From: Pseudomonas psychrophila HA-4
Lineage (GTDB): Bacteria; Pseudomonadota; Gammaproteobacteria; Pseudomonadales; Pseudomonadaceae
DNA length: 33,818 bases
Direction of reading: 5' to 3'
Assembly: GCF_000282975.1 (NCBI RefSeq)
Contig: NZ_ALJC01000042.1
Location: forward strand, 1 to 33,818
The notes under the pieces were generated by a model, which ran no database searches, was not told the origin of the DNA, and worked only from the letters and a program-made list of their open reading frames with translations. Below, piece after piece: positions 1 to 9,447 of this stretch. The translations under genes were made by a program, and so were the position numbers. Position 1 is the first letter of the stretch. Every line of letters starts with the position of its first letter.

Positions 1-56
1 GCAGGGCGCTAGTTAATCTGTCCAACTTTTGGGGGGCAGTTCAGGGGTTTCGTCAA

Positions 57-1985
57 TTACTGATCATCAAAATACCGTTCATGCCAGTCCACCAGTGGCT
101 GTGGCACGTTAAGTTTCTGTCCGTAGATCACCGAATAAGACAACACGTTCTGTACGTATTGGCGGGTTTCGTCGAACGGAATGCTTTCAATCCATACATC
201 AAAGCCCAAGTGATTTGCACCTTTGAGCCACTGTCGCACCCGGCCCGGACCTGCGTTGTAGGCTGCGGAAGCGAGCACGCGGTTGCCATTGAATTGACCA
301 TGCACCTGACTCAGGTAGGCAGCGCCAAGCTGGATGTTTTTATCCGGGTCCAGCACTTGCTGCGGCGAGGCCAGTGGGATGCTGAATTTACGGGCTGTCT
401 CTTTGGCCGTAGCTGGCATCAATTGCATCAAGCCGCTGGCGCCGACGCCGGAACGGGCGTCGTCCATAAAGGCACTTTCCTGACGCGTAATGGCGAAAAC
501 CCAGCTTGAGTGCAGCCCGCGCACTTTAGCTTCGCGCACCAGAGTGTCTCGGTGAGCCATTGGGAAACGAATATCTAGATCGTCCCAATATTGCGCCTGA
601 CTGATGGTGCGGATGGCCGGGAAATACCATTTCAGGTCGTACGCCAGCTTGGCCTGGGCGACCATTTCGTCTCGATTGAAATGGCGGCTGACGTAATACC
701 ATTCGCGTCGACCATCCACCACTTGGCCGCGTGCATGGAACTCCAATGCACGCTGCACGCCGGGTGTATTGCGCACTTTGTTGATCAGTTGCGGACTGAG
801 CATCAGGGGTCTGTTGTTGAGCTGATAAGGCGTTTGCGCCCGATCAGCGGCCAGGAAACCATAGAAGTCACGTTCCTTGGCGACATTTTTCAGCAGTACC
901 AGCGCCTGCGGATTTTTTGGCTCGGCCAGTTCCAGGCTGCGAGCTTGCCAGTAACGCCAGCGGTTGGTGGTTGCCAAGTCTTGCGGCAGTTTTTTGGTCA
1001 ACTGGTAGGCGTCTTCCCAGCGCGCGAGGCGCAACAGCAGGCGCAGGCGCCATTCGGTGACAGTGTTGTCACGCAACTCCGGGTCGTACTGGGTCATGAT
1101 GTTCAGGCCGCGGCTATCGTAACGGCGGGCGAACGTCAGGCCGATTTCTCGGGCGATGGACACTTTTTCGTCACGAGAAAAGTGCATGTTAGTGGCATAG
1201 GTGTCGAGCAGGGCTGCAGCCTTTTCCGGGTCTTGGCGTGCCAAGCGTCGCAGGCCAAGGCCGACCGCGTCCGACATGGCCTCGCTGGCCGGGGCAAAGC
1301 GTGACGGCTGGCTGAGCATATCGGGCTTCTGCGCCACGTCGATCATGATTTTGGCTTGCGGGCCCAAGGTAGTGAGGCCGCTGGCCAGCGAGGTGGCCAG
1401 CGCGTAATTGCGTGCTTCGGCGGCAAGCTTGACCCGCTGCCAGCGTTTTTGCTCGGTCAGTTGGCCCTCGGCGGCCCATTGGCTGAACAGTGCATCACAG
1501 GCGGCCGGTTGTGCTTTGCCAACCAGCCAGAGCTTCTCTGCGTTGGCATAACCTTCGGCCTTGAGGTTGTGATTGAGCTGATACTGGCCGTTGAGGCAGT
1601 CGAGTTCAGTGAAATTGAGCTTGGGGTCGTAGTACTTGGTGAAGGTGGCCCAATCGCCACGGTCTGCCAGCCAACGCAGCCAGCGCAGTTTCATCCAGTT
1701 GGCTTGCGGCAGGTCGCCATGTTCGGCCAAAAACTGCTCGATTTCGGTGTTGCTGGCGGACTTCAGGCGGGCGGTCAGCTCGTCATATGCCAGGTAAGGT
1801 GTCAGTGGGTAACTGCGCAGGGCGGTGGCATTTTGAAAATATGGGCTGGAGTCGCCTTTGGCCAAGGCACGCTTAGCGTCGTCATACAGTTGGCGTTGTT
1901 GAGTCAGGTCTGCGGCCAGCGTGGATTGCACGGCGCAGCTGGTGAGAAGCAGGCAGGATAAAAAGTTGAAAAGACGACTGCGCAT
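57..1985 (-). CDS. slt: Soluble lytic murein transglycosylase (Slt70 family)
   Basis: Cleaves the MurNAc-GlcNAc bond of peptidoglycan in the periplasm with formation of 1,6-anhydro-MurNAc, feeding wall recycling (nagZ, in the same pathway, lies at 15533). The 642-aa length fits the Slt70 family: a long alpha-superhelical N-terminal part, then a C-terminal goose-lysozyme-like domain. Visible catalytic motifs are ITRQESAF, with Glu503 by my count as the acid, then GLMQLMPATA and the AAYNAGPGR motif near residue 575. The start is supported by an ACGGAAG ribosome site five bases upstream. The N-terminus has a hydrophobic signal (residues 5-17) that reads LLLTSC, a possible lipobox at Cys17, while an alternative signal peptidase I site lies after TLA/A (about residue 24). 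It diverges from uup across about 215 bp. The assignment is firm; the secretion type is open. Confidence 0.95.
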   Translation of the reverse strand: MRSRLFNFLSCLLLTSCAVQSTLAADLTQQRQLYDDAKRALAKGDSSPYFQNATALRSYPLTPYLAYDELTARLKSASNTEIEQFLAEHGDLPQANWMKLRWLRWLADRGDWATFTKYYDPKLNFTELDCLNGQYQLNHNLKAEGYANAEKLWLVGKAQPAACDALFSQWAAEGQLTEQKRWQRVKLAAEARNYALATSLASGLTTLGPQAKIMIDVAQKPDMLSQPSRFAPASEAMSDAVGLGLRRLARQDPEKAAALLDTYATNMHFSRDEKVSIAREIGLTFARRYDSRGLNIMTQYDPELRDNTVTEWRLRLLLRLARWEDAYQLTKKLPQDLATTNRWRYWQARSLELAEPKNPQALVLLKNVAKERDFYGFLAADRAQTPYQLNNRPLMLSPQLINKVRNTPGVQRALEFHARGQVVDGRREWYYVSRHFNRDEMVAQAKLAYDLKWYFPAIRTISQAQYWDDLDIRFPMAHRDTLVREAKVRGLHSSWVFAITRQESAFMDDARSGVGASGLMQLMPATAKETARKFSIPLASPQQVLDPDKNIQLGAAYLSQVHGQFNGNRVLASAAYNAGPGRVRQWLKGANHLGFDVWIESIPFDETRQYVQNVLSYSVIYGQKLNVPQPLVDWHERYFDDQ

Positions 1986-2200
1986 GAGGCTTCCGTACAG
2001 GTAAAGATCACGACAAGTGCGGGGGTGTACCGCACTGATTGCCTCGTAGCTTAGCCTTTTGCCAGCGAGCCGTGAAAGCCTTGCCGGCCAACCGGTGCAA
2101 CTTGGTACTAATTGAGGGGTTGGCGCGTCCGTACAAGAAATACCCGGCCGCCTGCGGGCTCAAATCAGGTAGAATGCGCGCCCAGTTTTTGGAGAAGCTC

Positions 2201-4117
2201 ATGACCCTGCTCAAATTCAGCGATGTGTCCCTTGCTTTCGGCTCTACGCCGTTGTTGGACAAGGTGTCCTGGCAGATCGCCCGTGGAGAGCGGGTGTGCA
2301 TCATCGGCCGCAACGGCACCGGCAAGTCCAGCATGATGAAGCTGGTAAAAGGTGACCAAAAGCCCGACGACGGCTCTGTCTGGCGCGCACCCGGCCTCAA
2401 GATTGGCGAATTGCCGCAAGAGTTGCCGGTGGCCGACGGACGGACAGTGTTCGACGTTGTGGCCGAAGGCCTAGACGGTGTCGGCGAGTTACTTGCGCAG
2501 TACCATCACCTCAGCCAGAACATCGTCACCGATGCCGACCTGGACAAGCTGATGCACGTCCAGCAAGACCTTGAAGCCCGTGATGGCTGGCGCTTGCAGC
2601 AATTGGTCGACAGCACCCTAAGCCGCTTGCAGTTGCCGGCAGACAAAACCCTCGCCGAATTGTCGGGTGGCTGGCGTCGCCGCGTCCTGCTGGCGCAAGC
2701 ACTGGTTTCCGAGCCGGATTTGCTGCTGCTCGACGAACCGACCAACCACTTGGACATCGGTGCAATTGCGTGGCTGGAAGAGGCCTTGAAGGATTTCCAG
2801 GGCGCTGTTCTGTTCATCACGCACGACCGTTCCTTCTTGCAGAACCTGGCCACCCGGATTCTGGAACTGGACCGTGGCGGCCTGATCGACTGGAATGGCG
2901 ACTACGCCAGCTTCCTAGTACACAAGGAAGCCACCCTGGCGGCAGAAGAAACCGCTAACGCGCTGTTCGACAAGCGTCTGGCTCAGGAAGAAGTGTGGAT
3001 CCGTCAGGGCATCAAGGCCCGTCGTACCCGTAACGAAGGCCGTGTTCGCGCCTTGAAAGCCCTGCGGGTAGAGCGCAGCGAGCGTCGTGAGCGCACGGGC
3101 AAGGCCAACATCCTGCTCGACACTGCCGACAAGTCCGGCAAGCAAGTGATGGTGCTGGAAAACGTCAGCTTTGCTCACCCGAATGGTCCGTTCCTGATCA
3201 AGGACTTCTCGATGGTCCTGCAGCGTGGCGACCGTATCGGTTTGCTGGGCGCGAATGGTACAGGCAAGACCACACTGTTGAAGCTGATGCTGGGTGGTCT
3301 GCAACCGACTGACGGCAAAGTGGAAGAAGGCACGCGCATCGACGTGGCGTACTTCGATCAGTTGCGTCACCAGTTGGACCTGGAAAAAACCGTGATCGAC
3401 AACGTGGCTGAAGGCCGCGACTTTATCGACATCGACGGTCAAAGCCGCCACGTCCTCAGCTACCTGGGTGACTTCCTGTTTAGCCCTCAGCGTGCCCGCA
3501 CGCCGGTCAAGGCGCTGTCGGGTGGTGAGCGTGCGCGTCTGTTACTGGCCAAATTGTTCAGCAAACCAGCCAACTTGCTGGTCCTCGACGAACCGACCAA
3601 CGACCTAGACGTTGAAACCCTGGAGTTATTGGAAGAGGTGCTGCTGACCTTCCAAGGTACCGTGCTGATGGTCAGCCACGACCGGGCATTCCTCGACAAC
3701 GTGGTCACCAGCACCCTGGTCTTTGAAGGTGAAGGCAAGGTGCGTGAATACGTAGGCGGTTATCAGGACTGGCTGCGTCAGGGCGGCTCGCCGCGCCTGT
3801 TGGGCGTCACCGAGAGCAAATCTGGCAAAGCTGACTTGAACTCGGCAGTGGTCACTGCTGCACCGGCTACGGCCGCTGCACAGCCCGCACCTGCGGCAAA
3901 AAAGAAACTCAGCTACAAGCTTCAGCGTGAGTTGGAAGCGTTGCCCGGTGACATAGACGCCAAGGAACAAGCCATTGCGGCCGTTGAGGCTGAAATGGCG
4001 AAAGCGGATTTTTATCAACGTCCTGCTGCGCAAACGGCTGAAGTGATCGCCAAGCTTGAGAAACTGCAAGCTGAGCTTGAGCAATTGGTTGAGCGTTGGG
4101 CTGAGCTGGATGCCTGA
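2201..4117 (+). CDS. uup: ABC-F family ATPase Uup
   Basis: A cytoplasmic ABC-F ATPase with two nucleotide-binding domains and no membrane segments; the family acts on ribosomes, and Uup is also linked to suppression of transposon precise excision. Domain 1 has Walker A GRNGTGKSS, signature LSGGWRRRVLLA and Walker B LLLDEPTNHLD. Domain 2 has GANGTGKTT, LSGGERARLLLA and LVLDEPTNDLD. A charged linker follows domain 1, and the last about 70 residues are a Lys/Glu/Ala-rich probable coiled coil, as in Uup rather than EttA or YheS. I chose the ATG at 2201 (638 aa, MTLLKFSDVSLAFG) because the core domain begins there; the open frame extends upstream to 2039, but that part is not protein-like. A TAGAAT -10-like element lies at 2170-2175. 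The gene ends in a strong intrinsic terminator. Confidence 0.94.
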   Translation: MTLLKFSDVSLAFGSTPLLDKVSWQIARGERVCIIGRNGTGKSSMMKLVKGDQKPDDGSVWRAPGLKIGELPQELPVADGRTVFDVVAEGLDGVGELLAQYHHLSQNIVTDADLDKLMHVQQDLEARDGWRLQQLVDSTLSRLQLPADKTLAELSGGWRRRVLLAQALVSEPDLLLLDEPTNHLDIGAIAWLEEALKDFQGAVLFITHDRSFLQNLATRILELDRGGLIDWNGDYASFLVHKEATLAAEETANALFDKRLAQEEVWIRQGIKARRTRNEGRVRALKALRVERSERRERTGKANILLDTADKSGKQVMVLENVSFAHPNGPFLIKDFSMVLQRGDRIGLLGANGTGKTTLLKLMLGGLQPTDGKVEEGTRIDVAYFDQLRHQLDLEKTVIDNVAEGRDFIDIDGQSRHVLSYLGDFLFSPQRARTPVKALSGGERARLLLAKLFSKPANLLVLDEPTNDLDVETLELLEEVLLTFQGTVLMVSHDRAFLDNVVTSTLVFEGEGKVREYVGGYQDWLRQGGSPRLLGVTESKSGKADLNSAVVTAAPATAAAQPAPAAKKKLSYKLQRELEALPGDIDAKEQAIAAVEAEMAKADFYQRPAAQTAEVIAKLEKLQAELEQLVERWAELDA

Positions 4118-4136
4118 TTGACCGTTTGCTGAAATG

Positions 4137-4174
4137 AAAAAGCCCGGCCTTTTAATCAAGGGCCGGGCTTTTTT
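4137..4174. terminator. Bidirectional intrinsic terminator between uup and usp
   Basis: A perfect 9-bp GC-rich stem (AGCCCGGCC at 4141-4149 with GGCCGGGCT at 4161-4169) has an 11-base loop. It is preceded by A residues (4137-4141) and followed by TTTTTT. The flanking A and T tracts let it serve both uup (plus) and the convergent stress protein gene (minus). Confidence 0.9.
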
Positions 4175-4204
4175 GCTGTTGCCGAACAGGGATCTTCAAT
4201 CGCA

Positions 4205-4248
4205 ATGTCGCTCGCCTATACGAGAACTGACCCGGTAGGAGCGAGCAG
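4205..4248. repeat. Degenerate REP-like inverted repeat
   Basis: GCTCGC (4210-4215) is mirrored by GCGAGC (4241-4246), and the right arm reads GGTAGGAGCGAGC, resembling the TGTAGGAGCGAGC head of Pseudomonas REP elements. It sits between the uup terminator and the usp stop codon. The stem is short and the copy looks decayed. Confidence 0.4.
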
Positions 4249-4250
4249 CA

Positions 4251-4703
4251 TTAATCCGCTTTTTTCAGGCTAACGGCCAGTACATCGCATGGTGCGCCGT
4301 GCAGCACGTCATTGGCGGTTGAGCCCAGTAGCAGCGCTAGGCCATGGCGGCCATGGCTGCCGACCACGATCAGTTCGCAGTGGTGCTCTTTGGCAAAGCC
4401 ATGAATCTCCTGGCGTGGCTGGCCGTATTTGAGGTGGCAGTTTTCTTTGTTCAGTTGCGGGTATACATCTATCAACCGCTCAAGGCGTTCTTTGGCTTGG
4501 TCGAATTGTTGCTGCTGCAATTGCGACAGATCCATTGGGACGTCGCCGCCAAAGGCCATTGCCATCGGCTCGACGATATGAATGAGTGACAGTTTTGCAT
4601 TGTTGGCTTCAGCGCTGGCGCTGGCGCGATAAATTACCGGATCGCATTCTTCGGTCAGGTCGACGGCAACCAAAATATGTTTGTAGGGCAACGGCGAAGT
4701 CAT
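4251..4703 (-). CDS. Universal stress protein, UspA family
   Basis: A single-domain cytoplasmic universal stress protein of 150 aa, the usual family length. The N-terminal strand HILVAVDLTEE opens the Rossmann-like alpha/beta fold. The C-terminal GSHGRHGLALLLGSTANDVL matches the ATP-binding GxxGx9GS motif of the nucleotide-binding subclass, so ATP binding is likely. The client process is unknown. It converges on uup with a shared terminator and is followed upstream by the divergent small membrane gene. The ATG at 4703 has GGAGC eight bases upstream. No clear Anr or other stress operator was found upstream. Confidence 0.93.
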   Translation of the reverse strand: MTSPLPYKHILVAVDLTEECDPVIYRASASAEANNAKLSLIHIVEPMAMAFGGDVPMDLSQLQQQQFDQAKERLERLIDVYPQLNKENCHLKYGQPRQEIHGFAKEHHCELIVVGSHGRHGLALLLGSTANDVLHGAPCDVLAVSLKKAD

Positions 4704-4807
4704 ATGAAGCGCTCCTGTAAATGGCGATTAGTTATGAGTATGGCCCCTTTCTAGAGGCTTGGCTTGGATCGGGGTCAACTCGTTTATCAGGTAATGAGAG
4801 TAGAAAT

Positions 4808-5245
4808 ATGACGGTATGGATAGTGGTGTCAATCCTGGCGCTGGTTCTGAGCCCTCTGGCATGGCTGCGTCCTTCGCGGCGCCAAAGTGGTCGAATGGCA
4901 TTGCGTATGGAGGCGCGGCGCATGGGTTTGGCAATGCAACTCGCGAGCCAGGAATGGCCACATTGGCTAGAACCTGAGCCGCCGGGCTCCTGCGCGCAAT
5001 TCCATCGCCCGCGGCGCGGTACTAAACCTGAAATATGGTGCTATTGGCAATCATCGCCAAGAATATGGGTCAATCAGTGGCGTGAAGAGTGTGTCGATGA
5101 ACGCTTGTTGGCGCAGTTTAAAAAACTGCCGGCGAATGTGTACAAGGTCGAAGCGGGCGCCCAAATGATTGCACTGTATTGGGGCGAGAAGGGTGAGCCA
5201 GAAGTTTTGCTGGCTATTGACCAGGTGCTTAAAGCATTGGCGTGA
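4808..5245 (+). CDS. Small membrane-anchored protein of unknown function
   Basis: I do not recognise a function. The 145-aa product starts with one hydrophobic segment (about residues 2-20, WIVVSILALVLSPLAWL), followed by an Arg-rich stretch (RPSRRQSGRMALRMEARRMG), which predicts a single N-terminal anchor with the rest in the cytoplasm. The soluble part is rich in Trp and has no motif I know. In P. aeruginosa the same position between the stress protein and faoA holds conserved hypotheticals. The frame opens at 4721, but ATG 4808 gives a clean membrane start; a weak GAGAG lies upstream. A REP-like hairpin follows the stop codon directly. Confidence 0.75.
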   Translation: MTVWIVVSILALVLSPLAWLRPSRRQSGRMALRMEARRMGLAMQLASQEWPHWLEPEPPGSCAQFHRPRRGTKPEIWCYWQSSPRIWVNQWREECVDERLLAQFKKLPANVYKVEAGAQMIALYWGEKGEPEVLLAIDQVLKALA

Positions 5246-5254
5246 ATAATAGCG

Positions 5255-5297
5255 CCGTAGCAGTTGACGAGCTCCGCGCGCTCGGCAACTGCTACGG
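5255..5297. repeat. REP-like palindromic hairpin after the small membrane gene
   Basis: An 18-base arm (5255-5272, beginning CCGTAGCAGTTG) pairs with 5280-5297 (ending CAACTGCTACGG) with a single mismatch and a 7-base loop. There is no T tract, so it is not a standard terminator. The GTAGCAG...CTGC(T)ACG look is that of Pseudomonas REP sequences. Located 10 bp after the stop codon, it could protect the upstream mRNA 3' end. Confidence 0.75.
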
Positions 5298-5469
5298 TCT
5301 GCCGGACGTTTCAACAAGGCAGTTGTTCCCATTGGCAAAACCCTCTCTGTACTCAGCAAAACCCTGTCTATCCTTGTCTGCTCTTTCGCGGGTTTTAAAA
5401 CTGACTGGCAAGTCGTTTTGTCATCGTTGTTTTGGACAATTGACAATCGATGGCTTTTCCGTGAAGGTG

Positions 5470-5498
5470 TCCACACCCAAATCAAACGGGCGTATGAA
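5470..5498 (+). promoter_or_regulatory. Probable fadBA sigma-70 promoter
   Basis: TCCACA (5470-5475) and TATGAA (5493-5498) are 17 bp apart, each matching four of six consensus bases. The match is modest, but the -10 lies inside the PsrA double operator, as expected for a repressed promoter. Confidence 0.45.
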
Positions 5499-5509
5499 TC
5501 GAGTGTTTG
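5483..5509 (+). promoter_or_regulatory. Tandem PsrA operator upstream of fadBA
   Basis: Two adjoining half-site couples are seen: CAAAC-GGGC-GTAT(G) at 5483-5496 and GAATC-GAGT-GTTTG at 5496-5509. Each is one base from the PsrA consensus (G/C)AAAC-N2-4-GTTT(G/C). The spacing of all four half sites is identical to that at the psrA promoter in this window. PsrA repression of fadBA is established in P. aeruginosa; the site itself is inferred. Confidence 0.7.
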
Positions 5510-5658
5510 TCTTGTCAGACGGCACTCGCAGAACCCCGATTATCGCGTTGGCGGGTGTGCCTGGCGGATTGGCATCAACATTGACGCAAAGGTCAATGAC
5601 AGCCAGACGCTAGCGTCCGACGTGTACTGTTCAGCTTCCATATCGTGGAGATCAGTTG

Positions 5659-7806
5659 ATGATTTACGAAGGTAAAGCCATCACGGTTACGGCTCTTGAA
5701 AGTGGCATCGTCGAACTCAAGTTCGATCTCAAGGGTGAGTCCGTCAACAAGTTCAACCGTCTAACCCTGAACGAATTGCGTCAGGCAGTGGATGCGATTA
5801 AGGCAGATGCTTCGGTCAAGGGTGTCATCGTTTCCAGTGGCAAAGACGTTTTTATCGTCGGCGCAGACATCACCGAATTCGTCGAAAACTTCAAGTTGCC
5901 GGATGCCGAGCTGATCGCGGGCAACCTCGAAGCCAACAAAATATTCAGTGATTTCGAAGACCTAGACGTCCCGACTGTGGCGGCCATCAATGGCATCGCC
6001 TTGGGTGGCGGTTTGGAAATGTGCTTGGCAGCGGACTTCCGTGTCATGGCCGACGGCGCCAAAATTGGTCTGCCAGAAGTCAAACTGGGCATCTACCCAG
6101 GCTTCGGTGGCACCGTGCGTTTGCCTCGCCTGATCGGCGTTGATAACGCTGTTGAGTGGATTGCTTCCGGTAAAGAAAACCGCGCCGAAGACGCGCTTAA
6201 AGTCAGTGCTGTTGACGCTGTAGTGACCGCTGACAAGCTGGGCGCTGCCGCGCTGGACCTGATCAAACGTGCCATCAGTGGCGAATTGGATTACAAGGCC
6301 AAGCGTCAGCCGAAGCTTGAAAAACTCAAGCTGAACGCCATTGAACAAATGATGGCTTTCGAAACCGCCAAAGGTTTCGTTGCGGGTCAAGCCGGCCCTA
6401 ACTACCCCGCGCCGGTTGAAGCGATCAAGACTATCCAGAAAGCCGCGAATTTCGGTCGTGACAAGGCGCTGGAAATCGAAGCCACAGGTTTTGCAAAACT
6501 GGCAAAAACCAGCGCTTCGCAATGTCTGATCGGCCTGTTCCTGAATGATCAGGAACTGAAGAAAAAAGCCAAGATCTACGACAAGATCGCCAAAGACGTG
6601 AAGCAAGCTGCCGTGCTCGGCGCAGGCATCATGGGTGGCGGTATTGCCTATCAGTCGGCCTCCAAAGGCACGCCGATCCTGATGAAAGACATTAACGAGC
6701 ACGGTATTGAGCAGGGTTTGGCTGAAGCCGCCAAGTTGCTGGTGGGCCGTGTTGATAAAGGTCGCATGACCCCGGCAAAAATGGCCGAAGTGCTTAACGG
6801 TATTCGTCCCACGTTGTCCTACGGTGATTTCGGCAACGTCGACCTGGTGGTCGAAGCCGTTGTTGAAAACCCGAAGGTTAAGCAAGCAGTACTGGCTGAA
6901 GTGGAAAACCACGTTCGAGAGGATGCCATTCTGGCGTCCAACACCTCTACTATTTCCATCAGCCTGCTGGCCCAAGCCCTTAAACGTCCTGAAAACTTTG
7001 TCGGCATGCACTTCTTCAACCCCGTGCACATGATGCCGCTGGTTGAAGTGATTCGTGGCGAGAAGTCCAGCGACCAGGCCGTGGCTACCACCGTTGCTTT
7101 CGCCAAAAAAATGGGTAAAAACCCAATCGTCGTTAACGACTGCCCGGGCTTTTTGGTCAACCGTGTCCTGTTCCCGTATTTCGGCGGTTTCGCCAAGCTG
7201 GTCAGTGCCGGTGTCGACTTCGTGCGTATCGACAAAGTGATGGAAAAATTCGGCTGGCCGATGGGTCCAGCGTACTTGATGGACGTGGTAGGCATCGACA
7301 CCGGCCACCACGGTCGCGACGTGATGGCTGAAGGCTTCCCGGACCGCATGAAAGACGACCGCCGCTCAGCGATCGACGCTCTGTATGAGGCAAAGCGCCT
7401 AGGCCAGAAGAACGGCAAGGGCTTCTACGCCTACGAGGCTGACAAGAAGGGCAAGCAGAAGAAAGTCGTTGATTCGAGCGTACTTGAGGTGCTCAAACCG
7501 ATTGTCTACGAGCAGCGCGATGTTACTGACGAAGACATCATCAACTGGATGATGATCCCGCTGTGCCTGGAAACCGTGCGTTGTCTGGAAGACGGTATCG
7601 TTGAAACCGCAGCCGAGGCCGACATGGGCTTGGTGTACGGCATTGGCTTCCCGCTGTTCCGTGGCGGCGCGCTGCGTTACATCGACTCGATCGGTGTTGC
7701 ACAGTTTGTCGCCCTGGCTGATCAGTACGCTGAACTGGGCGCGCTGTACCACCCGACTGCGAAGCTGCGTGAAATGGCCAAAAACGGTCAGAGCTTCTTC
7801 GGTTAA
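5659..7806 (+). CDS. fadB: Fatty acid oxidation complex subunit alpha (FadB/FaoA)
   Basis: Multifunctional alpha subunit of the alpha2beta2 beta-oxidation complex: enoyl-CoA hydratase, 3-hydroxyacyl-CoA dehydrogenase and isomerase/epimerase activities. The 715-aa product matches the family length. The N-terminal crotonase domain shows [18 protein letters not shown] and [21 protein letters not shown], with catalytic Glu at about 120 and 140. The dehydrogenase domain begins with the NAD-binding [14 protein letters not shown] near residue 315 and contains the catalytic [19 protein letters not shown] chose ATG 5659 rather than the preceding in-frame TTG, since GTGGAG lies eight bases upstream. 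It is followed by fadA after 27 bp. Control by PsrA is predicted from the upstream double operator. Confidence 0.97.
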   Translation: MIYEGKAITVTALESGIVELKFDLKGESVNKFNRLTLNELRQAVDAIKADASVKGVIVSSGKDVFIVGADITEFVENFKLPDAELIAGNLEANKIFSDFEDLDVPTVAAINGIALGGGLEMCLAADFRVMADGAKIGLPEVKLGIYPGFGGTVRLPRLIGVDNAVEWIASGKENRAEDALKVSAVDAVVTADKLGAAALDLIKRAISGELDYKAKRQPKLEKLKLNAIEQMMAFETAKGFVAGQAGPNYPAPVEAIKTIQKAANFGRDKALEIEATGFAKLAKTSASQCLIGLFLNDQELKKKAKIYDKIAKDVKQAAVLGAGIMGGGIAYQSASKGTPILMKDINEHGIEQGLAEAAKLLVGRVDKGRMTPAKMAEVLNGIRPTLSYGDFGNVDLVVEAVVENPKVKQAVLAEVENHVREDAILASNTSTISISLLAQALKRPENFVGMHFFNPVHMMPLVEVIRGEKSSDQAVATTVAFAKKMGKNPIVVNDCPGFLVNRVLFPYFGGFAKLVSAGVDFVRIDKVMEKFGWPMGPAYLMDVVGIDTGHHGRDVMAEGFPDRMKDDRRSAIDALYEAKRLGQKNGKGFYAYEADKKGKQKKVVDSSVLEVLKPIVYEQRDVTDEDIINWMMIPLCLETVRCLEDGIVETAAEADMGLVYGIGFPLFRGGALRYIDSIGVAQFVALADQYAELGALYHPTAKLREMAKNGQSFFG

Positions 7807-7818
7807 GCGCCCCATTAG

Positions 7819-9009
<1,191 letters not shown>

Positions 9010-9028
9010 AGCGTTGCGTTGATGGAAG

Positions 9029-9055
9029 CCGGGGCCATGTGCCCCGGTTTTTGTT
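9029..9055 (+). terminator. Intrinsic terminator of fadBA
   Basis: A 7-bp stem CCGGGGC (9029-9035) with GCCCCGG (9041-9047) and a 5-base loop is followed by TTTTTGTTTTT. A further T-rich run continues to about 9082. Confidence 0.85.
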
Positions 9056-9096
9056 TTTAGGTGTTTTTCTTTTTTTTATTTGCAGGGGGCCGCAAC

Positions 9097-9333
9097 ATGA
9101 AGCTACAACCTGGGCTCTATCAGCATTACAAAGGGCCGCAATATCGGGTATTCAATGTGGCGCGCCACTCGGAAACCGAAGAAGACGTTGTCTTTTACCA
9201 AGCCTTGTATGGCGAATTCGGCTTTTGGGTTCGCCCGTTGAGCATGTTCCTTGAGACGGTCACCGTTGACGGTGAACAGGTCCCGCGCTTTGCTTTGATT
9301 CAGGCTGAACCCAGTCTTTTTTCTCGGCCATAA
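9097..9333 (+). CDS. DUF1653 domain protein
   Basis: A 78-aa cytoplasmic protein consisting of one DUF1653 domain, recognised from the pattern GLYQHYKGPQYRVFNVARHSETEEDVVFYQALYGEFGFWVRP. The domain is small and beta-rich and has no assigned biochemical role. ATG 9097 is preceded by AGGGGG at about eight bases, which decides the start over the upstream open frame from 9061. It lies between the fadA terminator and the topA promoter, so it is probably transcribed on its own or by readthrough. Confidence 0.88.
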   Translation: MKLQPGLYQHYKGPQYRVFNVARHSETEEDVVFYQALYGEFGFWVRPLSMFLETVTVDGEQVPRFALIQAEPSLFSRP

Positions 9334-9358
9334 GGCCTGGTCGCGCAGCACCCTGTGC

Positions 9359-9387
9359 TTGACCTCGCCTTGTAGCCACTATATACA
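9359..9387 (+). promoter_or_regulatory. Probable topA sigma-70 promoter
   Basis: TTGACC (9359-9364) and TATACA (9382-9387) are separated by 17 bp. A start near 9394 would give topA a leader of about 54 bases. Confidence 0.6.
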
Positions 9388-9447
9388 GCGGTGCCGCGTC
9401 AGGCGCTCACCGCCTTTCACTTCTAGAATTCAGGAATTTTCTGATCC

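Larger units (their letters stand above)
5298..5658 (+). promoter_or_regulatory. fadBA regulatory region without a convincing gene
   Basis: This stretch holds the fadB control region. Short frames cross it, but none has a protein-like composition with a ribosome site. The part before about 5470 has T-rich runs and a lone TTGACA (5440-5445) without a matching -10. The PsrA double operator and probable promoter at 5470-5509 are listed separately. The fadB leader is about 155 bases. Confidence 0.6.

Noticed and set aside
1..56. Left edge of the window before slt stop codon
   Set aside because: Contains a G run and nothing that supports a gene or terminator.
4764..4778. Anr/Fnr-like TTGGATCGGGGTCAA near the stress protein gene
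   Set aside because: Spacing is 15 rather than 14, and both half sites deviate from TTGAT-N4-ATCAA.
5440..5445. Consensus TTGACA upstream of fadB
   Set aside because: No -10-like hexamer at 16-18 bp downstream.
5242..5613. Frame of 123 codons upstream of fadB
   Set aside because: Begins inside the preceding gene, crosses the REP hairpin and the PsrA operator, and looks like translated regulatory DNA.
5962..7311. Long minus-strand frame (449 codons) opposite fadB
   Set aside because: Mirror of the codon bias of fadB; composition rich in His and Gln without domains, and no ribosome site.
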